The notes under the pieces were generated by a model. The model was not told where the DNA came from, made no database searches, and saw nothing but the letters and a program-made list of their open reading frames with translations. A stretch of DNA of 64,000 bases from Neoroseomonas eburnea (GTDB lineage Bacteria > Pseudomonadota > Alphaproteobacteria > Acetobacterales > Acetobacteraceae), in the NCBI RefSeq assembly GCF_018129005.1, contig NZ_JAAEDL010000011.1:1-64000 (forward strand), in the 5' to 3' direction. Position numbers and translations under genes: made by a program. Positions 34,494 through 43,524 of the stretch are shown piece after piece. Within the stretch, counting starts at the first letter, position 1, and every line of letters starts with the position of its first letter.

Positions 34494-35120
34494 TCAGTCG
34501 TCCACCACGGGTGTCGCCAGCATCGACGGCCGCGCGGCGAAGTCGGCGAACCAGGCGGCGAGCGCCGGCCGGCCTTCCCGCCAGTGCAGCGCGTCGAAGC
34601 GGAAATCGAGATAGGCGAGCGCACAGCCGATCGCGATGTGGCCGATCGAGAAGGCATCGCGCGCCAGCGCCGGCGCCTCGCGCTCGAGCGCATCGATGGT
34701 CGCGGCGTGCTTCGCCGCGAAGCCCTCCAGCATCCCGGCCGAGGGGACCGTGCGCGTGCGCTCGAACCGCCACAGGATCAGCAGGTCGAGATAGCCGTTG
34801 CCGAGCGCGTGCCGCCGCAGCGCGGTCCAGCGCGCCGGTCCGGCGGCCGGGAAGAGACGCCCGCCGCCCGCCAGCGCGTCGAGGTATTCGCAGATGACGA
34901 CGGAATCATAGAGAGTGGTGCCGTCCTCCAGCACCAGGGTCGGGATCTTGCCGAGCGGATTGTCGGGCAGCAGCCCGTGGTTCACCTCGGCGGTCGCGAC
35001 GCGGGTCCGCACCGTCTCGATCCGGTCGGCGAGGCCGAGCTCATGCGCCGCGACCATGACCTTGCGCACGAAGGGCGAGCGCGGCGACCAGTGAAGCCGC
35101 ATCCTTCCCCCAGCCGCCAT
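34494..35120 (-). CDS. Glutathione S-transferase family protein
   Basis: A 208-residue protein. The N-terminal thioredoxin-like domain has WSPRSPFVRKVMVAAHELGL with Ser/Pro in the glutathione-binding loop, NPLGKIPTLVLEDGTTLYDS (cis-Pro and the Ser that contacts the glutamyl moiety) near residue 53, and an all-helical C-terminal domain with FSIGHIAIGCALAYLDFRF near 162, the usual N-capping box region. Two starts are possible: MAAGG at 35120 with GGGGGAA upstream, or MRLHW at 35102 directly after GGGGGAAGG. I keep the first because the spacing is better. It heads the three-gene minus-strand group. Confidence 0.85.
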   Translation of the reverse strand: MAAGGRMRLHWSPRSPFVRKVMVAAHELGLADRIETVRTRVATAEVNHGLLPDNPLGKIPTLVLEDGTTLYDSVVICEYLDALAGGGRLFPAAGPARWTALRRHALGNGYLDLLILWRFERTRTVPSAGMLEGFAAKHAATIDALEREAPALARDAFSIGHIAIGCALAYLDFRFDALHWREGRPALAAWFADFAARPSMLATPVVDD

Positions 35121-35208
35121 CGCTTCCCCCCGAGCGTCTCCGTTTGGGGGAAGTCTCGGCGCGCCCGGCGCCGCTGTCCAGTGGGGACAACCGACGCCGG
35201 GCCGACCG

Positions 35209-35919
35209 TCAGGGGGTGAAGGGAACGCCCTTCTCCGGCACCAGGACGCGGGCGTTGGCGCCGTCCATCTCCTTCACGAAGCCGGAGGCGTCCGGCAGCA
35301 GCAGGCCGAAGGTCGCGTAGTGGCAGGGGATGGCGACGCGCACGCTGGGCAGGAAGCGCTTGACCGCCAGCGCCGCGCTGCGCGGGCCCATGGTGAAGCG
35401 GTCCCCGCAGGGCACCATCGCGACGGCCGGGCGGTACAGCTCGTCGATCAGTGCCATGTCGGAGAAGATGTCGGTGTCGCCCATGTGGTAGACGACCGGC
35501 TCCGCCCTGTCCTTCGGCGTCACCACGATGCCGTTCGGCAGGCCGAGGCACTGCGAGACGCCGTTCCCGTCCAGTTCCGAGGAGGAATGGAAGGCGATGG
35601 TGAGCGAGACGCTGAACTCGCCCTGGTCCGTCGTGCCGCCCGTGTTCATCGGGTCGAGCTTCTCCACCCCCTGCCGCGCCAGGTACATGGCGAGGTCGTA
35701 GTTGGTGACGAGCTTCGCCCCGGTGCGCTTGCAGATCGCCACAGTGTCGCCGATGTGGTCGCCGTGCCCGTGCGTCAGCACCACATGCGTCGCGCCGGCG
35801 CTGGCGGCTTCCGCATTGCCGCCGAAGGCCGGATTGCCGGTCAGGAAGGGGTCGATCATCACGACCGAGGAGCCGAATTCCAGCCGGAAGGCGGAATGGC
35901 CGAACCAGGTGATCTTCAT
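35209..35919 (-). CDS. Metal-dependent hydrolase, UPF0173 type
   Basis: A 236-residue metallo-beta-lactamase-fold protein. The N-terminus [20 protein letters not shown] and the metal motif [11 protein letters not shown] (HxHxDH) near residue 50 match the UPF0173/YtkL family. Later ligands are H in [12 protein letters not shown] near 140 and the His in PCHYATFG near 200. The exact biological substrate of the family is not established. It is 18 bases downstream of the MaoC gene on the same strand, so the two are probably co-transcribed. Confidence 0.88.
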   Translation of the reverse strand: MKITWFGHSAFRLEFGSSVVMIDPFLTGNPAFGGNAEAASAGATHVVLTHGHGDHIGDTVAICKRTGAKLVTNYDLAMYLARQGVEKLDPMNTGGTTDQGEFSVSLTIAFHSSSELDGNGVSQCLGLPNGIVVTPKDRAEPVVYHMGDTDIFSDMALIDELYRPAVAMVPCGDRFTMGPRSAALAVKRFLPSVRVAIPCHYATFGLLLPDASGFVKEMDGANARVLVPEKGVPFTP

Positions 35920-35937
35920 TGAAGGATCTTCCTTCGA

Positions 35938-36396
35938 TCAGGGAAAGGTCATGCGGATCGTGTCCGCGATCAGGGCGGGCTTGGTCTGCCCCTCGATCTC
36001 CATGGTCGCCCGCACCACGATGCGGTGCGTGCCGTTGGCGCCATCCTCCACCGAGACGAGTTCCTGCCGCAGCCGCACTTTCGCGCCCGCCGGCACGGGG
36101 TTGATGATGCGCACCTTGTCGGACCCGTAGTTCAGCGTGCGCGAGGGCCAGGCCACCTTGTAGACGCCGGCGCCGAGCTTCGGCAGCAGCGACAGCAGCA
36201 GGTAGCCATGTGCGATGGTCTTGCCGCCCGGCATCTCCTTCTTCGCGCGCTCGACGTCCACATGGATCCACTGGTGGTCGCCGGTGACGTCGGCGAAGCG
36301 GTCCATCATCTCCTGCGTCACCTCGAGCCATTCGCCGACGCCGAGTTCCTGGCCGACCAGCGCCTTCAGCGCCTCCGGCGTTTCCACCACGCGCAT
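35938..36396 (-). CDS. MaoC-like hot-dog dehydratase
   Basis: A 152-residue hot-dog-fold protein of the NodN/MaoC type. The hydratase-2 motif is FADVTGDHQWIHVDVERAKK near residue 33, with the Asp and His that activate water, followed by IAHGYLLLSLLPKL near 60. Such proteins hydrate 2-enoyl-CoA to (R)-3-hydroxyacyl-CoA, as in polyhydroxyalkanoate supply or mesaconyl-CoA chemistry. It lies just upstream of the UPF0173 gene and is divergent from the broken MFS gene. Confidence 0.88.
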   Translation of the reverse strand: MRVVETPEALKALVGQELGVGEWLEVTQEMMDRFADVTGDHQWIHVDVERAKKEMPGGKTIAHGYLLLSLLPKLGAGVYKVAWPSRTLNYGSDKVRIINPVPAGAKVRLRQELVSVEDGANGTHRIVVRATMEIEGQTKPALIADTIRMTFP

Positions 36397-36499
36397 GCGT
36401 TCCTCCGCTTCCGAAAAGGGGCCGCATCCTCGTGCGGGCGGCAGCGCGGATCAACCCCGGCGGCTTCCGGTGCGCCGGCACATCGCCTAGCCTGCGGCC

Positions 36500-37704
36500 A
36501 TGGCCCTGGTCCCCGGCACCACACGTTTCACCGCCGCGATGGTGACCGCCCAGGTCCTGACGCAGATCGGCGCCTTCACCCTGCCCGCGCTGCTGCCGGT
36601 CTACATGGCGCGCTGGTCGCTATCGGGCACCGAGGCGGGCTGGCTCATCGGCATCTTCTTCGCCGCCTATGTCCCGGCCGTGCCGGTGCTGCTGGCCCTG
36701 ACCGACCGCGTGCCGGCGCGGCGCATCTACCTGGTCGGCACCGGGGCGACGGCGCTCGCGCATCTCGGCTTCGCGCTGGTGGCGGACGATTTCTGGTCCG
36801 GCCTCGCCTGCCGGGCGCTCGCGGGCATCGGCTGGGCCGGGGCCTACATGCCGGGGCTGAAGGCGATCGCCGATCCGTTGACCGGCAGCGCCCAGACGCG
36901 CGCCGTCTCCTGGCACGCGGCGGGGGTGGGGATCGCGGGCGCGGCCTCCTTCGCGCTGGCCGGTGCCTGCGCCGCGCTGGCGGGGCCGGAGGCCGCCTTC
37001 CTCGTTGGCGGTATCCTGGCCGCCGGCGCCTTCGCCATCGCGCTGCTGATCCTGCCCGACACGCCGCCGCCGCGTCGCGCGGCGGGTGGCAAGCTGCTCG
37101 ACTTCCGCCCCGTGCTCCGCAACCGTCGCGCCATGGCGTGGATCGCCGGCTATTGCGTGCACACGCTGGAAATGGCGGTGCTGCGCGCCTGGGCGGTCGC
37201 CTTCCTCGCGGCTCCTTCGCCGTCAGCGCGCCGCCGGCCTGGCTGCCCGGCCCGACCGTGCTGTTCACCTTCGCGGGGCTGATCGGCATCGCCGTGTCGC
37301 TGACCGGCAACGAGGCATCGGAACGCTTCGGCCGCGCGCGCATCGTCGCGCTCGCCATGCTGGGCGGCGCGCTGCTCTCGGCGGTCACGGGCTTCACGGC
37401 GGGCGCCGCGCCGCTGCTCGCGCTCGCCTGCATCCTCGCGTGGAACGCGGCGATCTACCTCGACAGTTCGGCGCTGACAGCGGGCACGGTGCAGGCCGCG
37501 GAACCGGCGCTACGCGGCGCGACCATGGGGCTGCACTCGATGGCCGGCTATGCGGGTGGCTTCGTGGGGCCGCTGCTCTGCGGTTTCGTACTGGACCTCG
37601 CGGGCGGCGAGGGCGCCATGGCCTGGGGCCTCGCCTTCGGCCATGTCGCGCTGATCACCCTGACAGGCTTCGCCGTGCTGCGGAGGCTCGGCCGGCAGGG
37701 CTGA
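36500..37704 (+). pseudogene. MFS transporter gene with a single-base frameshift
   Basis: The first frame (36500 to about 37210) encodes the N-terminal half of a 12-helix MFS carrier: ALVPGTTRFTAAMVTAQVLT start, RVPARRIYLVGTGATALAHL loop, and WIAGYCVHTLEMAVLRAWAV. After VAFLA the frame runs into unrelated Arg/Pro-rich sequence. The second half (SFAVSAPPAWLPGPTVLFTF through to GFAVLRRLGRQG) continues in the next frame, ending at 37704. Adding one G at about 37210 (within GCGGCT) restores one 401-residue protein of normal MFS length. The deletion is either a real inactivation or a base-call error. The substrate is unknown. Confidence 0.85.
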
Positions 37705-37735
37705 GCGCGGCGATGATCGGTGCCCGCGCGCGAGG

Positions 37736-38335
37736 TCAGCCGAGGAGCGAAGCGCCCAGGAACAGGACGCCCACCGCGATGCCTGCAACGCCGGCCGCGC
37801 GGTGCAGCACCGCGCCATGCCCCGCCGCGGCAATCCGCCGCGCGGCCCACATCGCCGCCAGGCCGATGCCGGCCTGCATCACCGCCAGCGCCGCCAGATA
37901 GGCGACCAGCGGCCCCTGCTCCGCGCCGATGATCGCCTCGGCGAAGGCATGGCCATGCACCAGCCCCGCGAGCGCGAAGCCCGCCGGCAGCAGCGCGCCC
38001 GCCGCGCCCCGCAGCAGGGCCACCCCGGCCACGACGACGGTGAGCGCCACCAGCGCCTCCACCGGCCCGAAGCCGATGCCCGCCACATGCGCCAGGCTGC
38101 CGAAGAAGCCGCCTGCCACGAAGGCGAGGATCGCCAGCACCCCGCGCCGCGCCGGCAGCATCGCCGCCAGCACCCCCGCGGCGAGCAGGAAAGCCAGGTG
38201 ATCCGCCCCTATCACCGGATGCCCGATGCCGGAGGCGAAGCCCTCCCACAGGGTGGACGGCACGGCGCCGTCCATCGCGTGATGCGCCAGCGCGGGCAGC
38301 GGCGCGACAGCAAGCAGGGCGGCGAGGCGCTTCAT
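37736..38335 (-). CDS. hupE: HupE/UreJ-family putative nickel/metal permease
   Basis: A 199-residue membrane protein with a cleavable signal (MKRLAALLAVAPLPALAHHA) and six further helices. The family signature HPVIGADHLAFLLAAGVLA near residue 39 is intact. AGLVHGHAFAEAIIGAEQGP near 123 adds the second His-rich segment. HupE/UreJ proteins import nickel or cobalt for hydrogenase, urease or cobalamin-dependent systems. No hydrogenase or urease gene is near. The class II ribonucleotide reductase 1.2 kb downstream needs cobalamin, so cobalt supply is a possible but unproven link. Confidence 0.85.
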   Translation of the reverse strand: MKRLAALLAVAPLPALAHHAMDGAVPSTLWEGFASGIGHPVIGADHLAFLLAAGVLAAMLPARRGVLAILAFVAGGFFGSLAHVAGIGFGPVEALVALTVVVAGVALLRGAAGALLPAGFALAGLVHGHAFAEAIIGAEQGPLVAYLAALAVMQAGIGLAAMWAARRIAAAGHGAVLHRAAGVAGIAVGVLFLGASLLG

Positions 38336-38416
38336 GGTCGTCTCCTTCTCGCGCCCATCGTCGCAACGCCGCGCCGCCCCTGCAAGAGCGGCCGTCCCGC
38401 GCTACATCTGCCGGCG

Positions 38417-39211
38417 ATGCTGGCCCAGGAACCCGTGATCCGCCTGTCCGTCTTCGCCGCCGTGCTGGTGGCGATGGCGCTGCTGGAGCACGCTTTCCCG
38501 CGACGGCCGCAGCGGCTCTCCTGGCGGCGGTGGCCGGCGAATTTTGGATTGGTCGCGATCTCCTCGCTGCTGCTGCGGCTGGTGGCTCCGGCAGGGGCGG
38601 TCGGCGTGGCGCTGTGGGCGGAAGCGCGCGGTCTCGGGCTGATGCCCGCACTCGGCGTGCCGTTCTGGGTGGCGGCGCCGGTCGCGGTCGTGCTGCTGGA
38701 CCTGCTCATCTACTTCCAGCATCGCGTCTTCCATGCCGTGCCCGTGCTGTGGCGACTGCACCGCGTGCACCATGCCGACCCGGAACTCGACGCCTCCTCC
38801 GGCCTGCGCTTCCACCCGGTCGAGATCCTGCTCTCGCTCGCCATCAAGGCGGTCGCGGTGGTGGCCCTCGGCGCGCCGGCGGAATCGGTGCTGATCTTCG
38901 AGGTGCTGCTGAACGCGACCGCGCTGTTCAACCATGCGAACCTGGCCGTGCCCGCCTGGCTCGACCGCCCGCTGCGCCAGGTGCTGGTGACGCCCGACAT
39001 GCATCGCGTGCACCATTCCGAGATCCGCGCGGAGACGGACAGCGATTTCGGCTTCTGCCTATCCTGCTGGGACCGGATCTTCGGAACCTATGTGGCGGAG
39101 CCGTCGAAGGGGCAGCTCGGCATGACCATCGGGGTGGAGGGCTTCCGCGCGGATGCGGAACAGCGGATCGATCGGCTGCTGCTGCAGCCGATGAAGCCCT
39201 CGGGCCGCTGA
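38417..39211 (+). CDS. Sterol desaturase/fatty-acid hydroxylase family protein
   Basis: A 264-residue integral membrane di-iron protein. Hydrophobic helices at the N-terminus (RLSVFAAVLVAMALLEHAFP, then ANFGLVAISSLLLRLVAPAG) are followed by the His boxes HRVFHAVPVLWRLHRVHHAD near residue 102, and HRVHHSEIRAE near 198, which co-ordinate two iron atoms. The family hydroxylates or desaturates lipids such as sterols, hopanoids, carotenoids or sphingolipids. The gene stands alone on the plus strand; a 340-base non-coding stretch with repeat family 2 follows. Confidence 0.88.
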   Translation: MLAQEPVIRLSVFAAVLVAMALLEHAFPRRPQRLSWRRWPANFGLVAISSLLLRLVAPAGAVGVALWAEARGLGLMPALGVPFWVAAPVAVVLLDLLIYFQHRVFHAVPVLWRLHRVHHADPELDASSGLRFHPVEILLSLAIKAVAVVALGAPAESVLIFEVLLNATALFNHANLAVPAWLDRPLRQVLVTPDMHRVHHSEIRAETDSDFGFCLSCWDRIFGTYVAEPSKGQLGMTIGVEGFRADAEQRIDRLLLQPMKPSGR

Positions 39212-39404
39212 GGTGGTGGGGTGCGGCGAAGGCCGGCACGGCCTGCTGCTGCTCAAGCCGGACGGAGCCGCCTCCGCCGAGCTGCGGGGGCGCCTTCGGG
39301 GCGCCCTGGCGCGGCACGCAGGCAGAGTATGGAAACCGTCCGGCTGGCGCTCGCGCAGCACCGCATGACCGTCGAGGTCGTGGCCGGCGCCTGATCCCTC
39401 AGAC
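39212..39404. other. Non-coding gap downstream of the desaturase-like gene
   Basis: No intact gene is visible. A short frame at about 39213-39330 (LLLLKPDGAASAELRGRLRG) and another at 39328-39393 (METVRLALAQHRMTVEVVAG) are in different frames, and together resemble a decayed or miscalled short coding sequence, but no family can be named. The repeat-family-2 copy begins just after. Confidence 0.3.
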
Positions 39405-39550
39405 CAGCGGCCGCCATTCGCTGCCGCTGGCATCCGCCTTCTGGTGCCCTCAGGCGCCGGGCGCAAACCTCCGGTTTGCCTGGCTTCGCCGGACTGCCGG
39501 CGGGCCGCATGCACAGCCCCGGGACGAGTCAAGAACGCGTGCCGCCGGTA
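39405..39550 (-). repeat. Repeat family 2, copy A
   Basis: A roughly 145-base element abutting the stop codon of the ribonucleotide reductase. It is an imperfect inverted copy of 44320-44465. The most conserved core (39450-39470 here and 44392-44412 there) is identical apart from orientation. It contains a perfect hairpin GCAAACC-TCC-GGTTTGC at 39463-39479 and a degenerate outer stem (GGGACGAGT with ACGCGTGCC). It may function as a shared terminator, or as a non-autonomous mobile repeat. Confidence 0.7.
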
Positions 39551-41983
39551 TCAGATCGGGCAGACCCCCGCCTCGCATTGCAGCCTCGCGAGGTCCACCG
39601 CCTCGGCGAGGCCCGGGTCGCGGATGCCGGCGGCGATGGCACGGAAGCGGTCCTCCTCGATCTCCTCCTCCGGCAGGTATTCGTATCCAAGGTCGCGGTC
39701 CGGCCGGCTCGGCAGCACGGCGCAGCAGCGCAGATGCGGCTGGTAGCGGCGCAGCAGGGTGCGGAACTCCTCCAGCGTCACCCGCTCGGTCGCGATCTTC
39801 AGCGTGTAGGAAACCTGGTTGCCGCGCTCGGCGCCGATCCAGTGGCGCTCGAGCAGCACGAGCCAGCGGTACTGTTCCTCCGGCGTTGCTTCCGGCGCCG
39901 TCACCAGCCGGTCCCCGATGCCGAGGCGCTGGATCAGCGGCAGGGTCGGAAAGCCCACCACGGTGACGCCGGGAAAGGTCTCGAGCGGCCGCACCGGATA
40001 GCCGCGCGCGGCATATACGGCGATCAGCGGGTCGCCATCCTCCAGCCAGCCGCCCTTGCCATCCGGCCCGCCGCGGAACTGCACCCAGCGCAGGTATTGC
40101 CGCCGCGCCGGCAGATGCGCGCCCTCGGTCAGGCCGAACAACTTGCTGGTGGTGCCGGCGGGCTTGATGGTCGTGACCGTCGCCGGCGGCGCCATGCCCA
40201 GCGCCGCGGCGTAGGAGGTCGCTTCCTCCTTCGCCGCGGCCGAGAGCCGCGCCAGCATGTCCCAGAAGGGCCTGGCCCGCGCCTCCTCCAGCAGGTCGCG
40301 GAAGGCCAGGCCGAAGCGCGCCCAGGCCCATTCGTGCAGCCCGGTCGGACCGATGCCGATGCGGTTGGTGCGCGCCACCTCCGCGGCATAGAGCGCATCC
40401 ATCCGGTTCACCCGGACCAGGAAGCGCACACCGAGGCGCACCGCATCCTCCACCCGCGCGTCCCAGGTGCGCGCGACCTCCTCCGGTACCGCGCCGGGCG
40501 TCAGCGCCTCCAGCGGCACCGGGCAGGCGAGCAGCGGCGCGAAGTCCGAGATCACGCAGTAGCCGCCGGTCACATGCAGCACGACCTCCCCGCAGGGGTT
40601 GGTGGTGACCGGGAAATGCGCCGTCGCGGCGCGGTGCGCGACCTCCGCCAGCAGCGCCGCGCCATCCTCGACGCGGTAGCGGGAAGACCCGGCCTCCGCC
40701 GTTGCCGGCTTCTGCCGCGCGAAGCCGGTGCGCACATCCTCCAGCCGGTCGCCATTGATGAAGCCGGGCTCGCCATTGGCGTAGGAACAGGCCGTCGCGG
40801 CGGCAAACAGAGCGCGCGCCTGCTTCGTCAGCGGGTCGTCAGGGTCGGCGCCCGGTTCCAGCCGCCCCCAGAACCCGGCATCCACCATCAGGGAATGGTT
40901 GGCGGTCCACAGGCCGCCTTCCGCCTTCAGCCGCACGAAGCGCAGCGCGCCGGGGTCGCGCCAGGACTTCGTCGCCATCCGCGCGGCGCGGCGGGCACCG
41001 CCGACCTGCACCTCGGTCGAGAGGATGTGATCGGTGCGCAGCGCCTGTTCCCAGGGGCGCATCGCCTCCCCGGCCGGGTCGCGGTCGCGCGCCGCCTCGA
41101 TCACTTCCCGCCGCAGGTTGATGAAGGCGCGCAGCAGCGACAGCGGCCCCGAGGCCGGCCGCCCCTGCATGCCCAGGATCGGTGCGCCGAGCGGCCGGAT
41201 GTCGGACAGGTCCAGCAGCAGCACGCGGCCGCGTTCCCGCCGGAAGGCCATGCCTTCCAGGGTCTCGACGGCCTTGGCCCAGCCCTCGCGCGAGTCCGCG
41301 ATGCGGTGGCGGATGGCCCCCTCCGGCACGCGCGCCAGGTCGTGCACCAGCTCGCGCGCGATGAAGGCCCGCACATCGGCTTCCTCCGCCTCGCCGAAGG
41401 AGGCGGGGCCCATGCCCCAGCGCAGCAGTCCGAACTCGACGCCGAAACGGTGCAGCGCCGCGCGGTCCTTGGGCCAGTCGGGGTGGGAGGGCGAAAGGTA
41501 GAGCAGCAGCTCCGGCGCCTCCGCCCAATCGACCGGGCAGAGCGCGTCGTCATAGGCGCGGCCGACGCCGGCCCCGTTCAGCAGCAGGTAGAACTTGGTG
41601 AAGGAGGCGCCGGCGGTGGCGCAGTTGGTGAAGACCTCCATGTTGCGCCGCGGCTGCTGCGCGTCGCCGTGCTGCAGGTGACGGCCGGAGGTGATCAACG
41701 CACCCGTCGCGATGGCGTTGCGCAGCCGCGCCTGTTCGAGCCGGTCGGCCCCGGTCGGCGGCCGGCCGAGCAGCGCCATGTTGCCCGCCGCGACACGGTC
41801 GGCGACGCGGCCGAAATCCTCCTGGTCCTCGGCGCGCAGCACGGTGCGGCGGGCGACGGCAAGGCCCATGCCGGGGTCGAAGGGGCGTGCCGCCAGCGGC
41901 GCCTCCCCGAAGGCGGCGCCGGGCGGGGACGCGCTGGTCGGCAGCGCCGGCCGGGGGGCCGGGGCGGTGGCGTGGCCGTCCAT
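39551..41983 (-). CDS. Adenosylcobalamin-dependent ribonucleotide reductase (class II, monomeric type)
   Basis: An 810-residue reductase, somewhat longer than Lactobacillus RTPR (739). The start MDGHATAPAPRP follows GGAGGAGAGG. The first active-site Cys is in NCATAGASFTKFYLL near residue 118. The thiyl-radical Cys is in TNPCGEVVLHVTGG near 462, with another Cys in GGYCVISD shortly after. TTIKPAGTTSKLF near 610 matches the phosphate-binding PxGTxS region. The C-terminal redox pair is CEAGVCPI. It reduces ribonucleotides using cobalamin. I see no cobalamin riboswitch in the 150 bases upstream. Divergent from a GSAM-type aminotransferase. Confidence 0.88.
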   Translation of the reverse strand: MDGHATAPAPRPALPTSASPPGAAFGEAPLAARPFDPGMGLAVARRTVLRAEDQEDFGRVADRVAAGNMALLGRPPTGADRLEQARLRNAIATGALITSGRHLQHGDAQQPRRNMEVFTNCATAGASFTKFYLLLNGAGVGRAYDDALCPVDWAEAPELLLYLSPSHPDWPKDRAALHRFGVEFGLLRWGMGPASFGEAEEADVRAFIARELVHDLARVPEGAIRHRIADSREGWAKAVETLEGMAFRRERGRVLLLDLSDIRPLGAPILGMQGRPASGPLSLLRAFINLRREVIEAARDRDPAGEAMRPWEQALRTDHILSTEVQVGGARRAARMATKSWRDPGALRFVRLKAEGGLWTANHSLMVDAGFWGRLEPGADPDDPLTKQARALFAAATACSYANGEPGFINGDRLEDVRTGFARQKPATAEAGSSRYRVEDGAALLAEVAHRAATAHFPVTTNPCGEVVLHVTGGYCVISDFAPLLACPVPLEALTPGAVPEEVARTWDARVEDAVRLGVRFLVRVNRMDALYAAEVARTNRIGIGPTGLHEWAWARFGLAFRDLLEEARARPFWDMLARLSAAAKEEATSYAAALGMAPPATVTTIKPAGTTSKLFGLTEGAHLPARRQYLRWVQFRGGPDGKGGWLEDGDPLIAVYAARGYPVRPLETFPGVTVVGFPTLPLIQRLGIGDRLVTAPEATPEEQYRWLVLLERHWIGAERGNQVSYTLKIATERVTLEEFRTLLRRYQPHLRCCAVLPSRPDRDLGYEYLPEEEIEEDRFRAIAAGIRDPGLAEAVDLARLQCEAGVCPI

Positions 41984-42136
41984 CCTCTCCTCCGCCGCCT
42001 GCGGACATGTGCGCAGGCAACATGCCGGATATAGCGTTTGCGTGTACGGATTCACACCACATCTCGCGAGCGCGATGCCATGGACAGGCAGCCGCTGGCC
42101 GCGCAGGCTGGCGGCCGACATCGTCCCGAGGCCGCC

Positions 42137-43522
42137 ATGAACGCCATCCCGCCGACCAACTCCCCGATTGTCGCCGCCTTCGCCGCGCGCACGCCGGGCA
42201 GCGCGGCCGCCTATGCCGAGGCGCGGCAGCACTTCCCCGGCGGGGTGACGCATGACGTGCGCTATGTCCGCCCGCACCCGCTCGCCGTCGCCCGCGCCGC
42301 CGGCGCGCGGAAATGGGACGTCGACGGCAACGAGTACGTCGACTACGCGGGCGGTCATGGCGCGCTGATCCTCGGCCATGCGCATCCGGCGGTGACGGCG
42401 GCGGTGGCGGAGCAGCTCGCCCGCGGCACGCATTACGGCGCCAACCATGCGCTGGAGACCCGTTGGGCCGAGCTCATCAAGTCCATGGTGCCGAGCGCGG
42501 AGATGATCCGCTTCACCAATTCCGGCACCGAGGCGACGCTGATGGCGCTGCGCCTGGCGCGCGCCGCGACGGGGCGGACCAAGCTGCTGCGCCTGCGCGG
42601 CCATTTCCACGGCTGGCACGACCACGTGGCCTTCGGCGTGACCAACCATTTCGACGGCACGCCGACGCCGGGCATCCTCGAAGGGCTGAGCGAGAACGTC
42701 CTGCTGGCGGACCCGAACGACGAGCCGGGCCTCGCCGCGCTGATGGCGCGGCACGGCGAGGAGATCGCCGCCGCCATCCTGGAGCCCACCGGTTCCACCT
42801 ACGGCCAGGTGCCGCTGCGCGACAGCTTCGTCCACCTGCTGCGCACCGAGACCGCGAAGCGCGGCATCGTGCTGGTCTTCGATGAGGTCGTCACCGGCTT
42901 CCGCGTGGCCCGGGGCGGTGCGCAGGAGGTGCTGGGCATCCGCCCCGACCTGACGACGCTGGCGAAGATCCTGGCCGGCGGCCTGCCCGGCGGCGCGGTG
43001 GTCGGCCGGCGGGACCTGCTGGAACTTCTCGACCCGGAACGCGCCGCGGCGCGGGGGGTGGAGAAGATCCCGCACCAGGGGACCTACAACGCCAACCCGC
43101 TCTCCGCCGCGGCCGGCATCGCGACGCTCGAGATCCTGCGCGACACCGATGCCATCGCCCGCGCCCACGCCACCGCCGCCACGCTGCGCGGCGCGATGAA
43201 CGCGGTGCTCGAGGAGATGTCGGTGCCCTGGGCCGTGCATGGCCGCCACACCGGCGTGCACATCTTCACCAACTGGAATCGCCTGCCCATCACGCCCACC
43301 GGCTTCGACCCGCTGGCGCTGGGCTATGCCGACCTCAAGGTGCCGCGCGGGCTGCAGACGGTGACCAGGCTGCTGCTCGCCATGCGCACCCATGGCGTCG
43401 ATTTCTCGCCCTGGCCGGGCGGGCCGGTTTCCGCCGTGCATGGGCCGGAGGAGGTGGAAGCGACGGTCGCCGCCTTCCGCGCCGCGCTGCGCGACCTGCG
43501 CGCCGAGGGGGAGATCGCCTGA
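42137..43522 (+). CDS. Class III aminotransferase, glutamate-1-semialdehyde aminomutase-like
   Basis: A 461-residue PLP enzyme. PGGVTHDVRYVRPHPLAVAR at the N-terminus and TNSGTEATLMALRLARAATG near 133 (cofactor phosphate), LRGHFHGWHDHVAFGVTNHF near 155, FDEVVTGFRVARGG near 249, and TLAKILAGGLPGGAVVGRRD near 273 with the PLP Lys all match the GSAM/omega-aminotransferase group. GSAM isomerises glutamate-1-semialdehyde in tetrapyrrole synthesis; many homologues instead act as omega-aminotransferases. An upstream in-frame ATG at 42080 would add 19 residues. I prefer 42137 since homology begins soon after. RMD1-like gene follows in two bases. Confidence 0.85.
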   Translation: MNAIPPTNSPIVAAFAARTPGSAAAYAEARQHFPGGVTHDVRYVRPHPLAVARAAGARKWDVDGNEYVDYAGGHGALILGHAHPAVTAAVAEQLARGTHYGANHALETRWAELIKSMVPSAEMIRFTNSGTEATLMALRLARAATGRTKLLRLRGHFHGWHDHVAFGVTNHFDGTPTPGILEGLSENVLLADPNDEPGLAALMARHGEEIAAAILEPTGSTYGQVPLRDSFVHLLRTETAKRGIVLVFDEVVTGFRVARGGAQEVLGIRPDLTTLAKILAGGLPGGAVVGRRDLLELLDPERAAARGVEKIPHQGTYNANPLSAAAGIATLEILRDTDAIARAHATAATLRGAMNAVLEEMSVPWAVHGRHTGVHIFTNWNRLPITPTGFDPLALGYADLKVPRGLQTVTRLLLAMRTHGVDFSPWPGGPVSAVHGPEEVEATVAAFRAALRDLRAEGEIA

Positions 43523-43524
43523 CC

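Noticed and set aside
39213-39393. Possible frameshifted small gene between the desaturase-like gene and repeat copy A
   Set aside because: Two short frames read like coding sequence but no family, start signal or intact length supports a call.
41984-42136. Cobalamin riboswitch before the class II ribonucleotide reductase
   Set aside because: The gap is short and no B12-box-like core or multi-stem architecture is visible on either strand.
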